64,000 nucleotides of DNA from Bradyrhizobium sp. 4 (GCF_023100905.1 NZ_CP064686.1:2728001-2792000); one strand, 5' to 3'. Shown: positions 16,010 through 25,082, numbered from the stretch's first letter. The notes: generated from the sequence alone by a model not told the origin. Numbers and translations: made by a program.

Positions 16010-16983
16010 AAGGCCTGCCGCCCGTCCTCATCACGGCGATCGTGCTCGTCGCGGGATTCGTGCTCTGCGCGATGCAGTTTCCCAACATCGCCTCCACCCG
16101 AGTGGTCGGCAACCTCCTGACCGACAACGCCTTCCTCGGCATCGTCGCGACCGGCATGACCTTCGTCATCATTTCCGGCGGCATCGATCTCTCGGTCGGC
16201 TCGGTGATCGGCTTCACCACGGTGTTCGTCGCGCTGGCGATCGAGCGCTGGGGAATGCCGCCCTTGGTCGCCTTCGTCGCCATTCTCGCGCTCTCGGCCG
16301 CCTTCGGCGCGGCAATGGGCGCGGTGATCCATGTCTTCGATCTGCCGCCTTTCATCGTGACGCTCGCCGGCATGTTTTTGGCCCGGGGTGCCAGCTTCCT
16401 ACTCTCGACGGAATCGGTGCCGATCACGGCACCGGTCTATTCGACCGTGTCGGACTTCGCTCTGCGACTACCCGGCGGTGGACGGGTGACGGCGGTCGCG
16501 ATCATCATGCTTGCGATCGCGATCGGCGGCGCATTGCTGCTGCAGCTCACCCGGTTCGGCGCCAATGTCTATGCGCTGGGCGGCAGCCGGGCGACCGCGA
16601 GCCTGATGGGCGTTGCAGTTGGCAGGATGACGGTAAAGATCTACATGCTGTCGAGCTTGCTCGCTGGCATCGCCGGCATCGTCTTCTCCTTCTACACCAG
16701 CGCCGGCTACTCGCTGTCCGCCGTCGGCGTCGAGCTTGACAGCATCGCGGCCGTCGTGATCGGCGGCACGCTGCTCACGGGCGGGCAAGGCTCGGTGATC
16801 GGAACCTTCCTCGGCGTGCTGATCCAGGGCATGATTCAGACCTACATCAATTTCGACGGGACGCTGTCGAGCTGGTGGACCAAGATCGCGACCGGTGTGC
16901 TGCTGTTCGCCTTCATCGCCTTGCAACAGGGATTGGTTGCGCTCGCGCGCCGGCCCGTGGCAAAGCGCGCGGGAGCAGTCTGA
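16006..16983 (+). CDS. yjfF: Sugar ABC transporter permease 2, YjfF-like
   Basis: 325 residues, again BPD_transp_2, with GGIDLSVGSVIGFTT near residue 58 and AVVIGGTLLTGGQGSVIGT near 253. ATG 16006 overlaps the ytfT stop by four bases; the longer open frame upstream lies inside ytfT in another phase and is not coding. This completes a YtfQRT-YjfF-type importer of one binding protein, one double ATPase and two permeases, as in E. coli. The gene for a GntR regulator begins on its last stop-codon base. Confidence 0.9.
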   Translation: MKGLPPVLITAIVLVAGFVLCAMQFPNIASTRVVGNLLTDNAFLGIVATGMTFVIISGGIDLSVGSVIGFTTVFVALAIERWGMPPLVAFVAILALSAAFGAAMGAVIHVFDLPPFIVTLAGMFLARGASFLLSTESVPITAPVYSTVSDFALRLPGGGRVTAVAIIMLAIAIGGALLLQLTRFGANVYALGGSRATASLMGVAVGRMTVKIYMLSSLLAGIAGIVFSFYTSAGYSLSAVGVELDSIAAVVIGGTLLTGGQGSVIGTFLGVLIQGMIQTYINFDGTLSSWWTKIATGVLLFAFIALQQGLVALARRPVAKRAGAV

Positions 16984-17762
16984 TGACCACCTCGCGTATC
17001 CTCGTCATTCCGACGCGCCGGGCGCACTCAAATCACGCGGAAGTGGCCCGCTCGATCGGCGTTGACATCATCGCCGGCCGATATGCAGAAGGGACGCGGC
17101 TGCCGGGCGATGCCGAGATGATCGCGATGTTCGGCGTGTCGCGACCGGTGCTGCGCGAGAGCGTGAAGACGCTGGTGGCCAAGGGCCTGCTTACTACCAA
17201 GGCGCGCGTCGGCACCGTCGTGCGCGAGCGCGTCGCCTGGAACATGTTCGACGCCGACGTGCTGGCCTGGCACCTGGATGCCGGGATCGACAAGCGCTTC
17301 CTCAACGACCTCGCCGAGATCCGCCTCGCGGTCGAGCCGCGCGCGGCCGCGCTGGCGGCGGCGCAGCGGTCGGAGCAGGATCTCTCCGAGCTCCGTCGCT
17401 GCATGGAGCGGATGCGGCTTGAGGCCTCCGATTCCGTTGGCTTCGCCGATGCCGACCTTGCGCTCCATGTCGGTGTGGCGCGCGCCTCCGGAAATCTGTT
17501 CATGCGCTCGATCGGGCACGTCATCGAGGCTGCGTTGCGCGCCTCATTCCTGCTCAGCGCACCGGTCGAACCGGAGGACCGCGACACCGTTCTGCTCTGG
17601 CATCAGAAGATCGTCGATGCCATCGCCGCCGGCGAAGCCGCGACTGCGTCGGAGGCGATGGTCTACGTCATTCACAACGGCATGCGCCGCCACGAGGGTA
17701 CAGTGATCGAGACTGTACCAACCGAAGCGCTGCCGTCCGCGGAAGCTGGAGAAAGATCGTGA
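16983..17762 (+). CDS. GntR-family regulator, FadR/FCD subfamily
   Basis: 259 residues. The winged HTH is at about 15-85, with the recognition part FGVSRPVLRESVKTLVAKGL. The all-helical FCD ligand domain follows, at about 105-235, with the metal-binding style residues Asp/His in FADADLALHVGVARASGN and a distal histidine in LLWHQKIVDAI. FCD regulators bind small carboxylates or sugar acids, so an intermediate of the pathway encoded here, such as an aldonate or keto-deoxy acid, is the likely inducer. The gene is embedded in the operon with one-base and four-base overlaps on its sides. Its likely operator is the dyad at 12262-12280. Confidence 0.88.
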   Translation: MTTSRILVIPTRRAHSNHAEVARSIGVDIIAGRYAEGTRLPGDAEMIAMFGVSRPVLRESVKTLVAKGLLTTKARVGTVVRERVAWNMFDADVLAWHLDAGIDKRFLNDLAEIRLAVEPRAAALAAAQRSEQDLSELRRCMERMRLEASDSVGFADADLALHVGVARASGNLFMRSIGHVIEAALRASFLLSAPVEPEDRDTVLLWHQKIVDAIAAGEAATASEAMVYVIHNGMRRHEGTVIETVPTEALPSAEAGERS

Positions 17763-18685
17763 CTGAACTTCGCATCGCCATCGTCGGCTTCGGCAAGATC
17801 GCGCGGGACCAGCATGTCGGCGCCATCGCAGCGGTTCCCGGCGCGACGCTGGCGGCCGTCGCCAGCCGCAACGCCTCGCTGCCGGATCTGCCGCATTTCG
17901 CGACCATCGAAGAGCTGCTGGAAAAAGGTCCGCCGATCGACGCGGTCTCGCTCTGCACGCCGCCTCAAGTTCGCCGCGCCCAGGCCGTCGCAGCGCTCAG
18001 GGCCGGCAAGCATGTCATGCTGGAGAAGCCGCCGGGCGCCGGCGTTGCCGAGCTCGATCCGCTGATCGCGATGGCGAGAGAGGCCAAGCGGACGTTGTTC
18101 GCGACCTGGCATTCGCGCCATGCGCCGGCGGTCGAGCCGGCGCGCGAGTGGCTCGCCGCTCGCCGCGTCCGTTCCGTGCACATCAACTGGAAAGAGGACG
18201 TCCGCGTCTGGCATCCCGGGCAGGCGTGGATCTGGGAGCCGGGCGGGCTCGGGGTGTTCGATCCCGGCATCAATGCGCTGTCGATCCTGACCCGGATCCT
18301 GCCGAAGCCCGTGTTCGTCACCGCGGCCGAGCTCGCCTTCCCCGCCAATTGCCAGGCGCCGATCGCCGCGAACCTGACGCTGACCGACATCGACGGCCTG
18401 CCTGTGACCGCCGAGTTCGATTTCCGCCAGACCGGACCGCAGAGCTGGGATATTCTGGTCGAAACCGACCAGGGCCGGATGACGCTATCCCGCGGCGGCC
18501 GGATCATGGCGATCGATGGCAAGACCGTTGCCGAGGCGCCCGATGAGGAATATCGGGAGCTTTACCGGCGCTTCGTCACGCTCGCCGCGACAGGGGCAAG
18601 CGACGTCGATCTGGCGCCGCTTCGTCTCGTTGCGGACGCCTTCCTGCTCGGCAGGCGCACGATCGTCGAACCGTTTGTGGATTGA
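17759..18685 (+). CDS. L-arabinose/D-galactose 1-dehydrogenase, Gfo/Idh/MocA family
   Basis: 308 residues. The N-terminal Rossmann motif is VGFGKIARDQH near residues 9-19, then EKPPGAGVAEL, the family EKP signature with the catalytic lysine. The block WKEDVRVWHPGQAWIWEPGG followed by FDPGINALSI closely matches, by memory, Azospirillum L-arabinose 1-dehydrogenase, which also oxidises D-galactose. It converts the free aldose to its 1,4- or 1,5-lactone with NAD(P). The start is GTG 17759, overlapping the gntR stop (GTGA). The epimerase that supplies the right anomer and the lactonase that opens the product follow directly. Confidence 0.88.
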   Translation: MTELRIAIVGFGKIARDQHVGAIAAVPGATLAAVASRNASLPDLPHFATIEELLEKGPPIDAVSLCTPPQVRRAQAVAALRAGKHVMLEKPPGAGVAELDPLIAMAREAKRTLFATWHSRHAPAVEPAREWLAARRVRSVHINWKEDVRVWHPGQAWIWEPGGLGVFDPGINALSILTRILPKPVFVTAAELAFPANCQAPIAANLTLTDIDGLPVTAEFDFRQTGPQSWDILVETDQGRMTLSRGGRIMAIDGKTVAEAPDEEYRELYRRFVTLAATGASDVDLAPLRLVADAFLLGRRTIVEPFVD

Positions 18686-18687
18686 TC

Positions 18688-19764
18688 ATGGCTGAATCGA
18701 AAACAGAGAGAGACGTCTTCGGAACGCTGCCGGACGGCCGCAAGGTGGACCGCATCGTGCTGCGCGGCGAGGGCGGGTTCGAGGCGCGGATCATCACCCA
18801 TGGCGCGGTGATCCAGGCGCTGCTGGCGCCGGACGCCAAAGGCGGCTACGACGACGTCGTGCTCGGCCATGATGGGTTCGCCGGCTATCTCGCTGAACGA
18901 AAGTTCTTCGGCGCCACCGTCGGCCGCTACGCCAATCGCATCGCCAACGGACAATTCTCGCTGGACGGCGAGACGGTGCAGCTTCCCGTCAACAACGGTC
19001 CGAATGCGCTGCATGGCGGCCTCGACGGCTTCGACCGCAAGCTCTGGGACATTGCGGAGATCGACGACGGCGCCGAGCCCGCGGTCACGCTGTCCTATGT
19101 CAGTCCGCACGGCGAAGAGAACTATCCCGGTCGGCTCGATGTGCGCCTGACCTATCGCGTCACCGGCCCGACCGAGTTATCGCTTCGTATGGAGGCGCGG
19201 ACCGACCGACCGACCATCGTCAACCTGACCAACCACAGCTTCTTCAATCTGGAAGGCGCGACATCAGGCACGGCCATTCTCGATCACAAGCTGACGGTCG
19301 CGGCCGGGCATTTCCTCGCGATCGATCCAACCGCCATTCCGTTGCCCGAGCCGCCGCGCAGCGTTGCCGGCACGCCGTTCGACTTCCGCGAGCCGCGGCC
19401 TGTCGGCGAGCGCATTCGCGAGAGCGACCAGCAATTGCGCTACGGCAAGGGCTACGATCACACCTACTGTCTCGCGCGTGACGGCAAGCTTGCGCTCGCG
19501 GCGCGGCTGGAGGCGCCGCGTTCGGGGCGCATCATGGAGCTGTTCACTGATCAGCCCGGTCTGCAGGTCTATTCGGGTAATTATCTCGACGGCACGATTT
19601 CGGGCAAGGGCGGCAAGCTGTTCCGGCAGTCGGACGCGATGTGCCTGGAGCCGCATATCTGGCCGGACGCACCGAACCGGCCGGATTTCCCGAGCCCGCG
19701 CCTAGCGCCCGGCGAGGTCTACCGCCATCATACGGTCTATCGCTTTGCGGTGAGGAGGTCCTGA
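18688..19764 (+). CDS. galM: Aldose 1-epimerase (mutarotase)
   Basis: 358 residues, usual GalM length. Visible family blocks are GRYANRIANGQF near 85, NNGPNALHGG with the first catalytic-site histidine, NLTNHSFFNLEG with the second, YDHTYCL and a late LEPHIWPDAPNRPDFPS containing the general-base glutamate region. It interconverts alpha and beta anomers before dehydrogenation. Two starts are possible: TTG 18682, which overlaps the previous stop, or ATG 18688; I prefer the ATG. No signal peptide, so it works in the cytoplasm. The next gene begins on its last base. Confidence 0.9.
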   Translation: MAESKTERDVFGTLPDGRKVDRIVLRGEGGFEARIITHGAVIQALLAPDAKGGYDDVVLGHDGFAGYLAERKFFGATVGRYANRIANGQFSLDGETVQLPVNNGPNALHGGLDGFDRKLWDIAEIDDGAEPAVTLSYVSPHGEENYPGRLDVRLTYRVTGPTELSLRMEARTDRPTIVNLTNHSFFNLEGATSGTAILDHKLTVAAGHFLAIDPTAIPLPEPPRSVAGTPFDFREPRPVGERIRESDQQLRYGKGYDHTYCLARDGKLALAARLEAPRSGRIMELFTDQPGLQVYSGNYLDGTISGKGGKLFRQSDAMCLEPHIWPDAPNRPDFPSPRLAPGEVYRHHTVYRFAVRRS

Positions 19765-20642
19765 TGGAACAGGTGCCGACCTCGGTTCTTTCGAACGATC
19801 CTTGCCATCTCGGCGAGGGACCGACCTATGACGTGACCACCGACACCGCCTGGTGGTTCGATATCCGCGAGGGACGACTGTTCGAGGCGCAACTCGGCAG
19901 CGGCAGCATTCGCGTTCATGCGCTGGGCCGGATGGCGAGCGCACTTGGACGGATCGACGCCGAGCGGCAGTTGATCGTCGCGGAAGACGGCCTCTATATC
20001 CGCAAAACTGCCGACGGGGCGATGACCTTGTTCTGTCCACTCGAAGCCGACAATCCCGCGACCCGCGCCAACGATGCCCGCGTGCATCCCTCCGGCACGT
20101 TCTGGATCGGTACCATGGGCCGCAAGGCGGAAGCAGGGGCAGGCGCGATCTACGCGTTCCATCACGGCGAGATATCGATGCTGTTTCCGCGCATCAGCAT
20201 TCCCAACTCGATCTGCTTCTCGCCCGATGGCGCCACCGGCTACTTCGCCGACACTGCGCGCGCGGTGCTCTACGCGGTGCCGCTCAATCCCGCGACCGGC
20301 CTGCCCCGCGGCGAGCCGGAAGTGCTGCTGCGCCACACCGGCGTCGGCGGCCTCGATGGATCGGTGTGCGACGCGGACGGAAACATCTGGAACGCCTGCT
20401 GGGGCGCGAGCCGCGTCGACCTCTACTCTCCGCAAGGCGAGCGGCTGCGCTCGCTCAGCGTGCCGGCAAAGCAGGCGAGCTGCCCCGCTTTTGTCGGCCC
20501 TGATCTGTCGCGTCTCCTCGTCACCTCGGCCTGGCAGGACATGGATGCGGCGGCGCGTGCCGCCGATCCGCAAGCCGGCTACACCTTCCTGTTGGAGGCC
20601 TCCGCGCGCGGTCGCGCGGAGCCTGACGTCAAGCTCGCATAG
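19764..20642 (+). CDS. SMP-30/gluconolactonase-family sugar lactonase
   Basis: 292 residues of the six-bladed SMP-30/LRE propeller. The metal ligands expected in the family are visible: Glu in HLGEGPTYD near residue 18, Asn in IPNSICFSPDG, and Asp in GGLDGSVCDADGNIWNACW. It hydrolyses the lactone made by the 1-dehydrogenase to the open aldonate (arabonate or galactonate). ATG 19764 shares a base with the galM stop and has GAGGAGG at 19752-19758. A sugar-acid dehydratase of the IlvD or enolase type is not present in the window and must be encoded elsewhere. Confidence 0.88.
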   Translation: MEQVPTSVLSNDPCHLGEGPTYDVTTDTAWWFDIREGRLFEAQLGSGSIRVHALGRMASALGRIDAERQLIVAEDGLYIRKTADGAMTLFCPLEADNPATRANDARVHPSGTFWIGTMGRKAEAGAGAIYAFHHGEISMLFPRISIPNSICFSPDGATGYFADTARAVLYAVPLNPATGLPRGEPEVLLRHTGVGGLDGSVCDADGNIWNACWGASRVDLYSPQGERLRSLSVPAKQASCPAFVGPDLSRLLVTSAWQDMDAAARAADPQAGYTFLLEASARGRAEPDVKLA

Positions 20643-20715
20643 GAGGCTCGAAGCCGCACACGACCAAAGTTCTCGACGACACGAAAAAACAGTCTGACAT
20701 CCAAGGGAGTGAAAC

Positions 20716-21789
20716 ATGTTGAAACTGAAGACGACCTTCCTCGCGCTCACGGTGGCCGGCGCTGCGACGATCGCCGCGGGCGTCACCGCCTCGGCCCAGG
20801 ACAAAGCAACAGTCGGCATCGCCATGCCGACCAAATCGTCGGCGCGCTGGATCGACGATGGCAACAACATGGTCAAGGTGCTGAAGGAGCGCGGCTACAA
20901 CACCGACCTGCAATATGCCGAGGACGACATTCCGAACCAGCTCTCGCAGGTCGAGAACATGGTGACCAAGGGCGCGAAAGCGCTGGTGATCGCCGCGATC
21001 GACGGCACCACGCTGTCCGACGTGCTCAAGCAGGCGAAAGCAAAAGGCATCACCGTGATCGCCTATGACCGCCTGATCCGCGGCACGCCGAACGTCGACT
21101 ATTACGCGACCTTCGACAATTTCCAGGTGGGCGTGCTCCAGGCCGAGTCGATCGTGCAGGGCCTCGGCCTCAAGGATGGCAAGGGCCCGTTCAACATCGA
21201 GCTGTTCGGCGGCTCGCCCGACGACAACAACGCCTACTTCTTCTACAACGGCGCGATGAGCGTTCTGAAGCCGTACATCGACAGCGGCAAGCTCGTTGTC
21301 GTCTCCGGTCAGATGGGCATGGACAAGGTCGCGACCTTGCGCTGGGACGGCGCCACCGCGCAGGCCCGCATGGACAATCTGCTCAGCGCCTACTACGGCA
21401 ACAAGAAGGTCAACGCGGTGCTGTCGCCGTATGACGGCCTGTCGATCGGCATCATCTCCTCGCTGAAGGGGGTCGGTTATGGCAGCGCCGGTCAGCCGAT
21501 GCCTGTCATCTCGGGCCAGGATGCCGAAGTGCCCTCGATCAAGGCGATGCTGCGCGGCGATCAGTATTCGACGATCTTCAAGGACACCCGCGATCTCGCC
21601 AAGGTGACCGCCGACATGGTCGACGCTGCGCTTGCCGGCAAGCAGGTCACCGTCAACGACACCAAGACCTACGAGAACGGCGCCAAGACCGTGCCGTCCT
21701 ATCTGCTCAAGCCGGTCGTGGTCTACAAGGACAATTGGGAGAAGGTCCTGGTCGACAGCGGCTACTACAAGAAGGCCCAGTTCCAGTAG
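20716..21789 (+). CDS. chvE: Multiple-sugar-binding periplasmic protein, ChvE
   Basis: 357 residues with a signal peptide ending in TASA-QDKA near residue 28. The blocks VGIAMPTKSSARWIDDGNN, DDIPNQLSQ, IDGTTLSDVLKQA, YYATFDNFQVG, NIELFGGSPDDNNA and VLSPYDGLSIGIISSLKG are those of Agrobacterium ChvE. ChvE binds L-arabinose, D-galactose, D-glucose, D-xylose and related monosaccharides, both for uptake and, in Agrobacterium, for signalling to VirA. AGGGAG at 20703-20708 precedes ATG 20716. The 73-base gap from the lactonase gene suggests the same transcript. Direct partners gguA and gguB follow. Confidence 0.93.
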   Translation: MLKLKTTFLALTVAGAATIAAGVTASAQDKATVGIAMPTKSSARWIDDGNNMVKVLKERGYNTDLQYAEDDIPNQLSQVENMVTKGAKALVIAAIDGTTLSDVLKQAKAKGITVIAYDRLIRGTPNVDYYATFDNFQVGVLQAESIVQGLGLKDGKGPFNIELFGGSPDDNNAYFFYNGAMSVLKPYIDSGKLVVVSGQMGMDKVATLRWDGATAQARMDNLLSAYYGNKKVNAVLSPYDGLSIGIISSLKGVGYGSAGQPMPVISGQDAEVPSIKAMLRGDQYSTIFKDTRDLAKVTADMVDAALAGKQVTVNDTKTYENGAKTVPSYLLKPVVVYKDNWEKVLVDSGYYKKAQFQ

Positions 21790-21796
21790 GAGGTCT

Positions 21797-21826
21797 ACTC
21801 CCTCTCCCGACCTGCGGAGAGGGAGT
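21797..21826 (+). terminator. Hairpin between chvE and gguA
   Basis: Eleven-base perfect arms, ACTCCCTCTCC (21797-21807) and GGAGAGGGAGT (21816-21826), with an eight-base loop, starting eight bases after the chvE stop and followed by TCTTT. A partial terminator or mRNA-stabilising hairpin that leaves binding protein in excess over the membrane parts would fit. Confidence 0.6.
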
Positions 21827-21862
21827 TCTTTAGGGTTAGGGCGAAGCGCATGTTTATCAACT

Positions 21863-21948
21863 CGTCATGCCCGGGTTTGTCCCGGGCATCCACGTCCCTC
21901 TTCGCAAGCGGCTGCACGTGGATGGCCGGGACAAGCCCGGCCATGACG
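21863..21948. repeat. Long imperfect inverted repeat between chvE and gguA
   Basis: Arms 21863-21895 and 21916-21948 pair over about 33 bases with few mismatches. Each arm is itself a small hairpin built on CCCGGG...GTCCCGGGC and GGCCGGGAC...GCCCGGCC. The wording CGTCATGGCCGGGCTTGTCCCGG on one strand is a widespread bradyrhizobial intergenic repeat. It is inserted in an operon, which matters for gguAB expression. Confidence 0.65.
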
Positions 21949-21977
21949 ATTGTGGAAGCCCCCGGGAGAATGAACCG

Positions 21978-23555
21978 ATGACCGCAATGCTGGAGATGCG
22001 TAACGTCAGCAAGAGCTTTTCCGGCGTCCAGGCGCTGCGCGATGTCAACTTCTCGGTTGAAGCCGGGCAGATCCACGCCCTCGTCGGCGAGAACGGTGCC
22101 GGCAAGTCCACGCTGATGAAGGTGCTCAGCGGCGTCTACCCGGCCGGCAGCTACGAGGGCACCATCATCTTCGATGGCGAGGAGCGCCGCTTCCGCGACA
22201 TCAACGATTCCGAGGCGCTCGGTATCATCATCATCCATCAGGAGCTGGCGCTGATCCCGCTGATGTCGATTGCCGAAAACATCTTCCTGTCGCATCCGCC
22301 GTCCAAGCTCGGCGTGATCGATCGCGACGAGGTCTATCGGCGTACCCGGGAACTCCTGGCTCAGGTCGGCCTCAAGGAATCGCCGGACACGCTGATCACC
22401 GATCTCGGCGTCGGCAAGCAGCAGCTTGTCGAGATCGCCAAGGCGCTGTCCAAGCGGGTGCGGATGCTGATCCTGGACGAGCCGACCGCCAGCCTCAACG
22501 AGGCCGACAGTGCCGCGCTGCTCGAACGTCTCATGGCCTTCCGCGAGCAGGGCATCGGCGCGATCCTGATCTCGCACAAGCTGAACGAGGTCGCCCGCGT
22601 TGCCGATCACATCACCGTCCTGCGCGACGGCCGCACCGTCGACGGCATCGACTGCCGCGCCGAGCCGATCCAGGAGGACCGCATCATCCGCAGCATGGTC
22701 AACCGCGATCTCGCCCATCGCTTTCCGGAGCGCAGCGCAAAGATCGGCGAGCCCGTCCTCACCGTCGAGAACTGGTCGGTCTACCATCCCATCCATCCCG
22801 AGCGGCAGGTGATCAAGAACGTTGATTTCAGCGTGAAACGCGGCGAGGTCGTCGGCATTGCCGGATTGATGGGCGCTGGCCGCACCGAATTCGCCATGAG
22901 CCTGTTCGGCCGTTCCTGGGGCACCACGATCAGCGGTCGCATCCGGCTCGAGGGCCATGAGATCGTGCTGCCGAATGTCGCAGCCGCGATTGACGCCGGC
23001 CTTGCCTATGTCACGGAGGACCGCAAGCAGCTCGGGCTGATCCTCGCCGACGACGTCCGCAAGAACATCACGCTCGCAAGCCTCGACCAGGTCGCTCCTC
23101 GCCGCGTGATCGACGACATCGCCGAGCTGAAGGTCGCCAGCGACTACCGCAACCGGATGCGCATCCGCTGCTCCGACGTCTATCAGGAGACCAGCCAGCT
23201 CTCCGGCGGCAACCAGCAAAAGGTCGTGCTGTCGAAATGGCTGATGACGGATCCCAAGGTCTTGATCCTGGACGAGCCGACCCGGGGCATCGACGTCGGT
23301 GCCAAGTACGAGATCTACTGTATCATCAACGAGCTTGCAGAGGCCGGCCGCGGTGTGGTGGTGATCTCCTCGGAGATGCCCGAGTTGCTCGGCGTCTGCG
23401 ACCGCATCTGCGTCATGAACGACGGTGCCTTCGTCGGCGAGTTCCCCGGCACCGAAGCGACACAGGAAAAGATCATGCGCGCCATCATGCGCAACGACAG
23501 AAATTATGGAAGCCGCGCCCTGGCGGGTGCCGAGATGGGAGGATCGCAGCCATGA
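21978..23555 (+). CDS. gguA: Sugar ABC transporter double ATPase, GguA
   Basis: 525 residues with two ABC cassettes. The first has Walker A GENGAGKST near 38-46 and Walker B LILDEPTASLN. The second has the degenerate P-loop GLMGAGRTEFA, the signature LSGGNQQKVVLSKWL and LILDEPTRGIDVGAKYE. The sequence GVYPAGSYEGTIIFDGEE after the first P-loop is characteristic of the GguA/XylG branch. It powers ChvE-dependent import. The ATG at 21978 was chosen over the longer frame because that extension runs through the repeat at 21863-21948. It overlaps gguB by four bases. Confidence 0.92.
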   Translation: MTAMLEMRNVSKSFSGVQALRDVNFSVEAGQIHALVGENGAGKSTLMKVLSGVYPAGSYEGTIIFDGEERRFRDINDSEALGIIIIHQELALIPLMSIAENIFLSHPPSKLGVIDRDEVYRRTRELLAQVGLKESPDTLITDLGVGKQQLVEIAKALSKRVRMLILDEPTASLNEADSAALLERLMAFREQGIGAILISHKLNEVARVADHITVLRDGRTVDGIDCRAEPIQEDRIIRSMVNRDLAHRFPERSAKIGEPVLTVENWSVYHPIHPERQVIKNVDFSVKRGEVVGIAGLMGAGRTEFAMSLFGRSWGTTISGRIRLEGHEIVLPNVAAAIDAGLAYVTEDRKQLGLILADDVRKNITLASLDQVAPRRVIDDIAELKVASDYRNRMRIRCSDVYQETSQLSGGNQQKVVLSKWLMTDPKVLILDEPTRGIDVGAKYEIYCIINELAEAGRGVVVISSEMPELLGVCDRICVMNDGAFVGEFPGTEATQEKIMRAIMRNDRNYGSRALAGAEMGGSQP

Positions 23556-24742
23556 CCGACAAGACGGTTTCGCTGCCCGAGGAGCGCCGGAACGGCAGCT
23601 TCATCAAGAACAATCTGCGCAACTACGGCATGCTGATGTCGCTGATCGCGATCATGCTGTTCTTCCAGGTCATGACCGGCGGCACGCTGCTGCAGCCGCT
23701 CAACCTGACCAATCTGGTGCTCCAGAACAGCTACATCGTCATCATGGCGCTGGGCATGCTGCTCGTCATCGTCACCGGCCATATCGACCTCTCGGTCGGC
23801 TCGGTCGCGGGTTTCGTCGGCGCGGTGGCCGCCGTGCTGATGGTGACATACAAGGTCGACTACACGCTCGCCTTCATCGCCTGCCTGCTGCTGGGCGCGG
23901 CAATCGGCGCCGCGCAGGGCTATTGGGTGGCCTATTTCAAGATCCCGTCCTTCATCGTGACGCTAGCGGGCATGTTGGTGTTCAAGGGGCTTGCGCTCGC
24001 GGTGTTGCAGGGCCAGTCGCTCGGACCGTTCCCGGCGACCTTCCAGAAACTGTCCTCCGGCTTCATTCCGGAGCTCTTGCCGGAGGCCGGCACCCTGCAT
24101 CCGACATCCATGCTGATCGGTGCGGTGCTCGCGCTCGGCCTCGTCTACGCCAGCGCCAGGGGAAGGTCGCGCGAGCAGTTGCACGGCATCGAAGTCGAGC
24201 CCTACGCGTTCTTCCTCGGCAAGAGCATTCTTCTGGCCTGCGCCGTGTTCTATTTCACCTATCTGATTGCCTCGCATCGCGGCCTGCCCAACGTGCTGGT
24301 GATCATGGGTGCGTTGATCGCGCTCTACGGCTTCGTCACCCGCCGCACCGTGATCGGCCGGCAAATCTATGCGGTCGGCGGCAACGCCAAGGCCGCAAGC
24401 CTGTCGGGCATCAAGACGGAACGGTTGACCTTCCTCACCTTCGTCAACATGGGCGTGCTCGCCGCGCTCGCCGGCCTCGTCTTCGCCGCGCGCCTCAACA
24501 CCGCAACGCCGAAGGCGGGTCTCGGCTTCGAGCTCGACGTCATCGCCGCCTGCTTCATCGGCGGCGCCTCAGCCTATGGCGGGGTCGGCCGCGTCGGCGG
24601 TGCCGTGGTCGGCGCCATGATCATGGGTGTGATGAACAACGGCATGTCCATCCTCGGCATCGGCATCGACTATCAGCAGGTCATCAAGGGCCTGGTCCTG
24701 CTTGGGGCAGTGTGCATCGACGTTTATAATCAGCGGAGATGA
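23552..24742 (+). CDS. gguB: Sugar ABC transporter permease, GguB
   Basis: 396 residues, longer than the paired YtfT/YjfF permeases because one subunit forms the whole homodimeric channel. About ten to eleven hydrophobic segments are visible, with GHIDLSVGSVAGFVGAVAA near residue 75 and a typical C-terminal block CFIGGASAYGGVGRVGGAVVGA. An internal hydrophilic loop of about 30 residues (SARGRSREQLHGIEVEPY) is typical of the XylH/GguB branch. ATG 23552 overlaps the gguA stop. The last of the sugar cluster genes; it converges on a small membrane-protein gene. Confidence 0.92.
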   Translation: MTDKTVSLPEERRNGSFIKNNLRNYGMLMSLIAIMLFFQVMTGGTLLQPLNLTNLVLQNSYIVIMALGMLLVIVTGHIDLSVGSVAGFVGAVAAVLMVTYKVDYTLAFIACLLLGAAIGAAQGYWVAYFKIPSFIVTLAGMLVFKGLALAVLQGQSLGPFPATFQKLSSGFIPELLPEAGTLHPTSMLIGAVLALGLVYASARGRSREQLHGIEVEPYAFFLGKSILLACAVFYFTYLIASHRGLPNVLVIMGALIALYGFVTRRTVIGRQIYAVGGNAKAASLSGIKTERLTFLTFVNMGVLAALAGLVFAARLNTATPKAGLGFELDVIAACFIGGASAYGGVGRVGGAVVGAMIMGVMNNGMSILGIGIDYQQVIKGLVLLGAVCIDVYNQRR

Positions 24743-24825
24743 GGCTGCGTAGCCGGATGGAGCGAATCGCAATACGGGACCACTGACCCGCATTCCGCTC
24801 TGCTCCATGCAGGCTGGGGCAGCCG

Positions 24826-24981
24826 TTACTGCGTCGTGAACAGCACCGCCGCGATCGCGACGGAGATGCTCACCGCCGACACGGTGGCCACGGTCGATAG
24901 CACGCCGATTCGCCGGAGCGCGATGGCGAAGACGATGATGATGGGCGTCGCGGTCATCAGCCCGATTTGTGCATCGCTCAT
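24826..24981 (-). CDS. Small two-helix membrane protein, unknown function
   Basis: A 51-residue frame starting at ATG 24981-24979. Residues about 6-22 (IGLMTATPIIIVFAIAL) and 28-48 (VATVSAVSISVAIAAVLF) are hydrophobic and separated by a short basic turn RRIG, so a hairpin of two membrane helices is likely. The frame is open for another 33 codons upstream, but that part is polar and lies in the promoter side of norE. It sits between gguB and norE and reads away from norE. I do not recognise the family. A link with nitric oxide metabolism would rest on position only. Confidence 0.45.
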   Translation of the reverse strand: MSDAQIGLMTATPIIIVFAIALRRIGVLSTVATVSAVSISVAIAAVLFTTQ

Positions 24982-25082
24982 GTCATCGCTCGCAGCTCCA
25001 TGGAACCTTCGGCGTTTCGTACCGCGACCCGGCAGGCTGGACGTTGTGACGGCGCAAACAAATTGATCGGCATTCCCCAAGT

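Noticed and set aside
24745..24808. Terminator between gguB and the small membrane protein gene
   Set aside because: ATGGAGC (24757-24763) and GCTCCAT (24802-24808) can pair, but the 38-base loop makes a terminator doubtful; it may be another repeat fragment.
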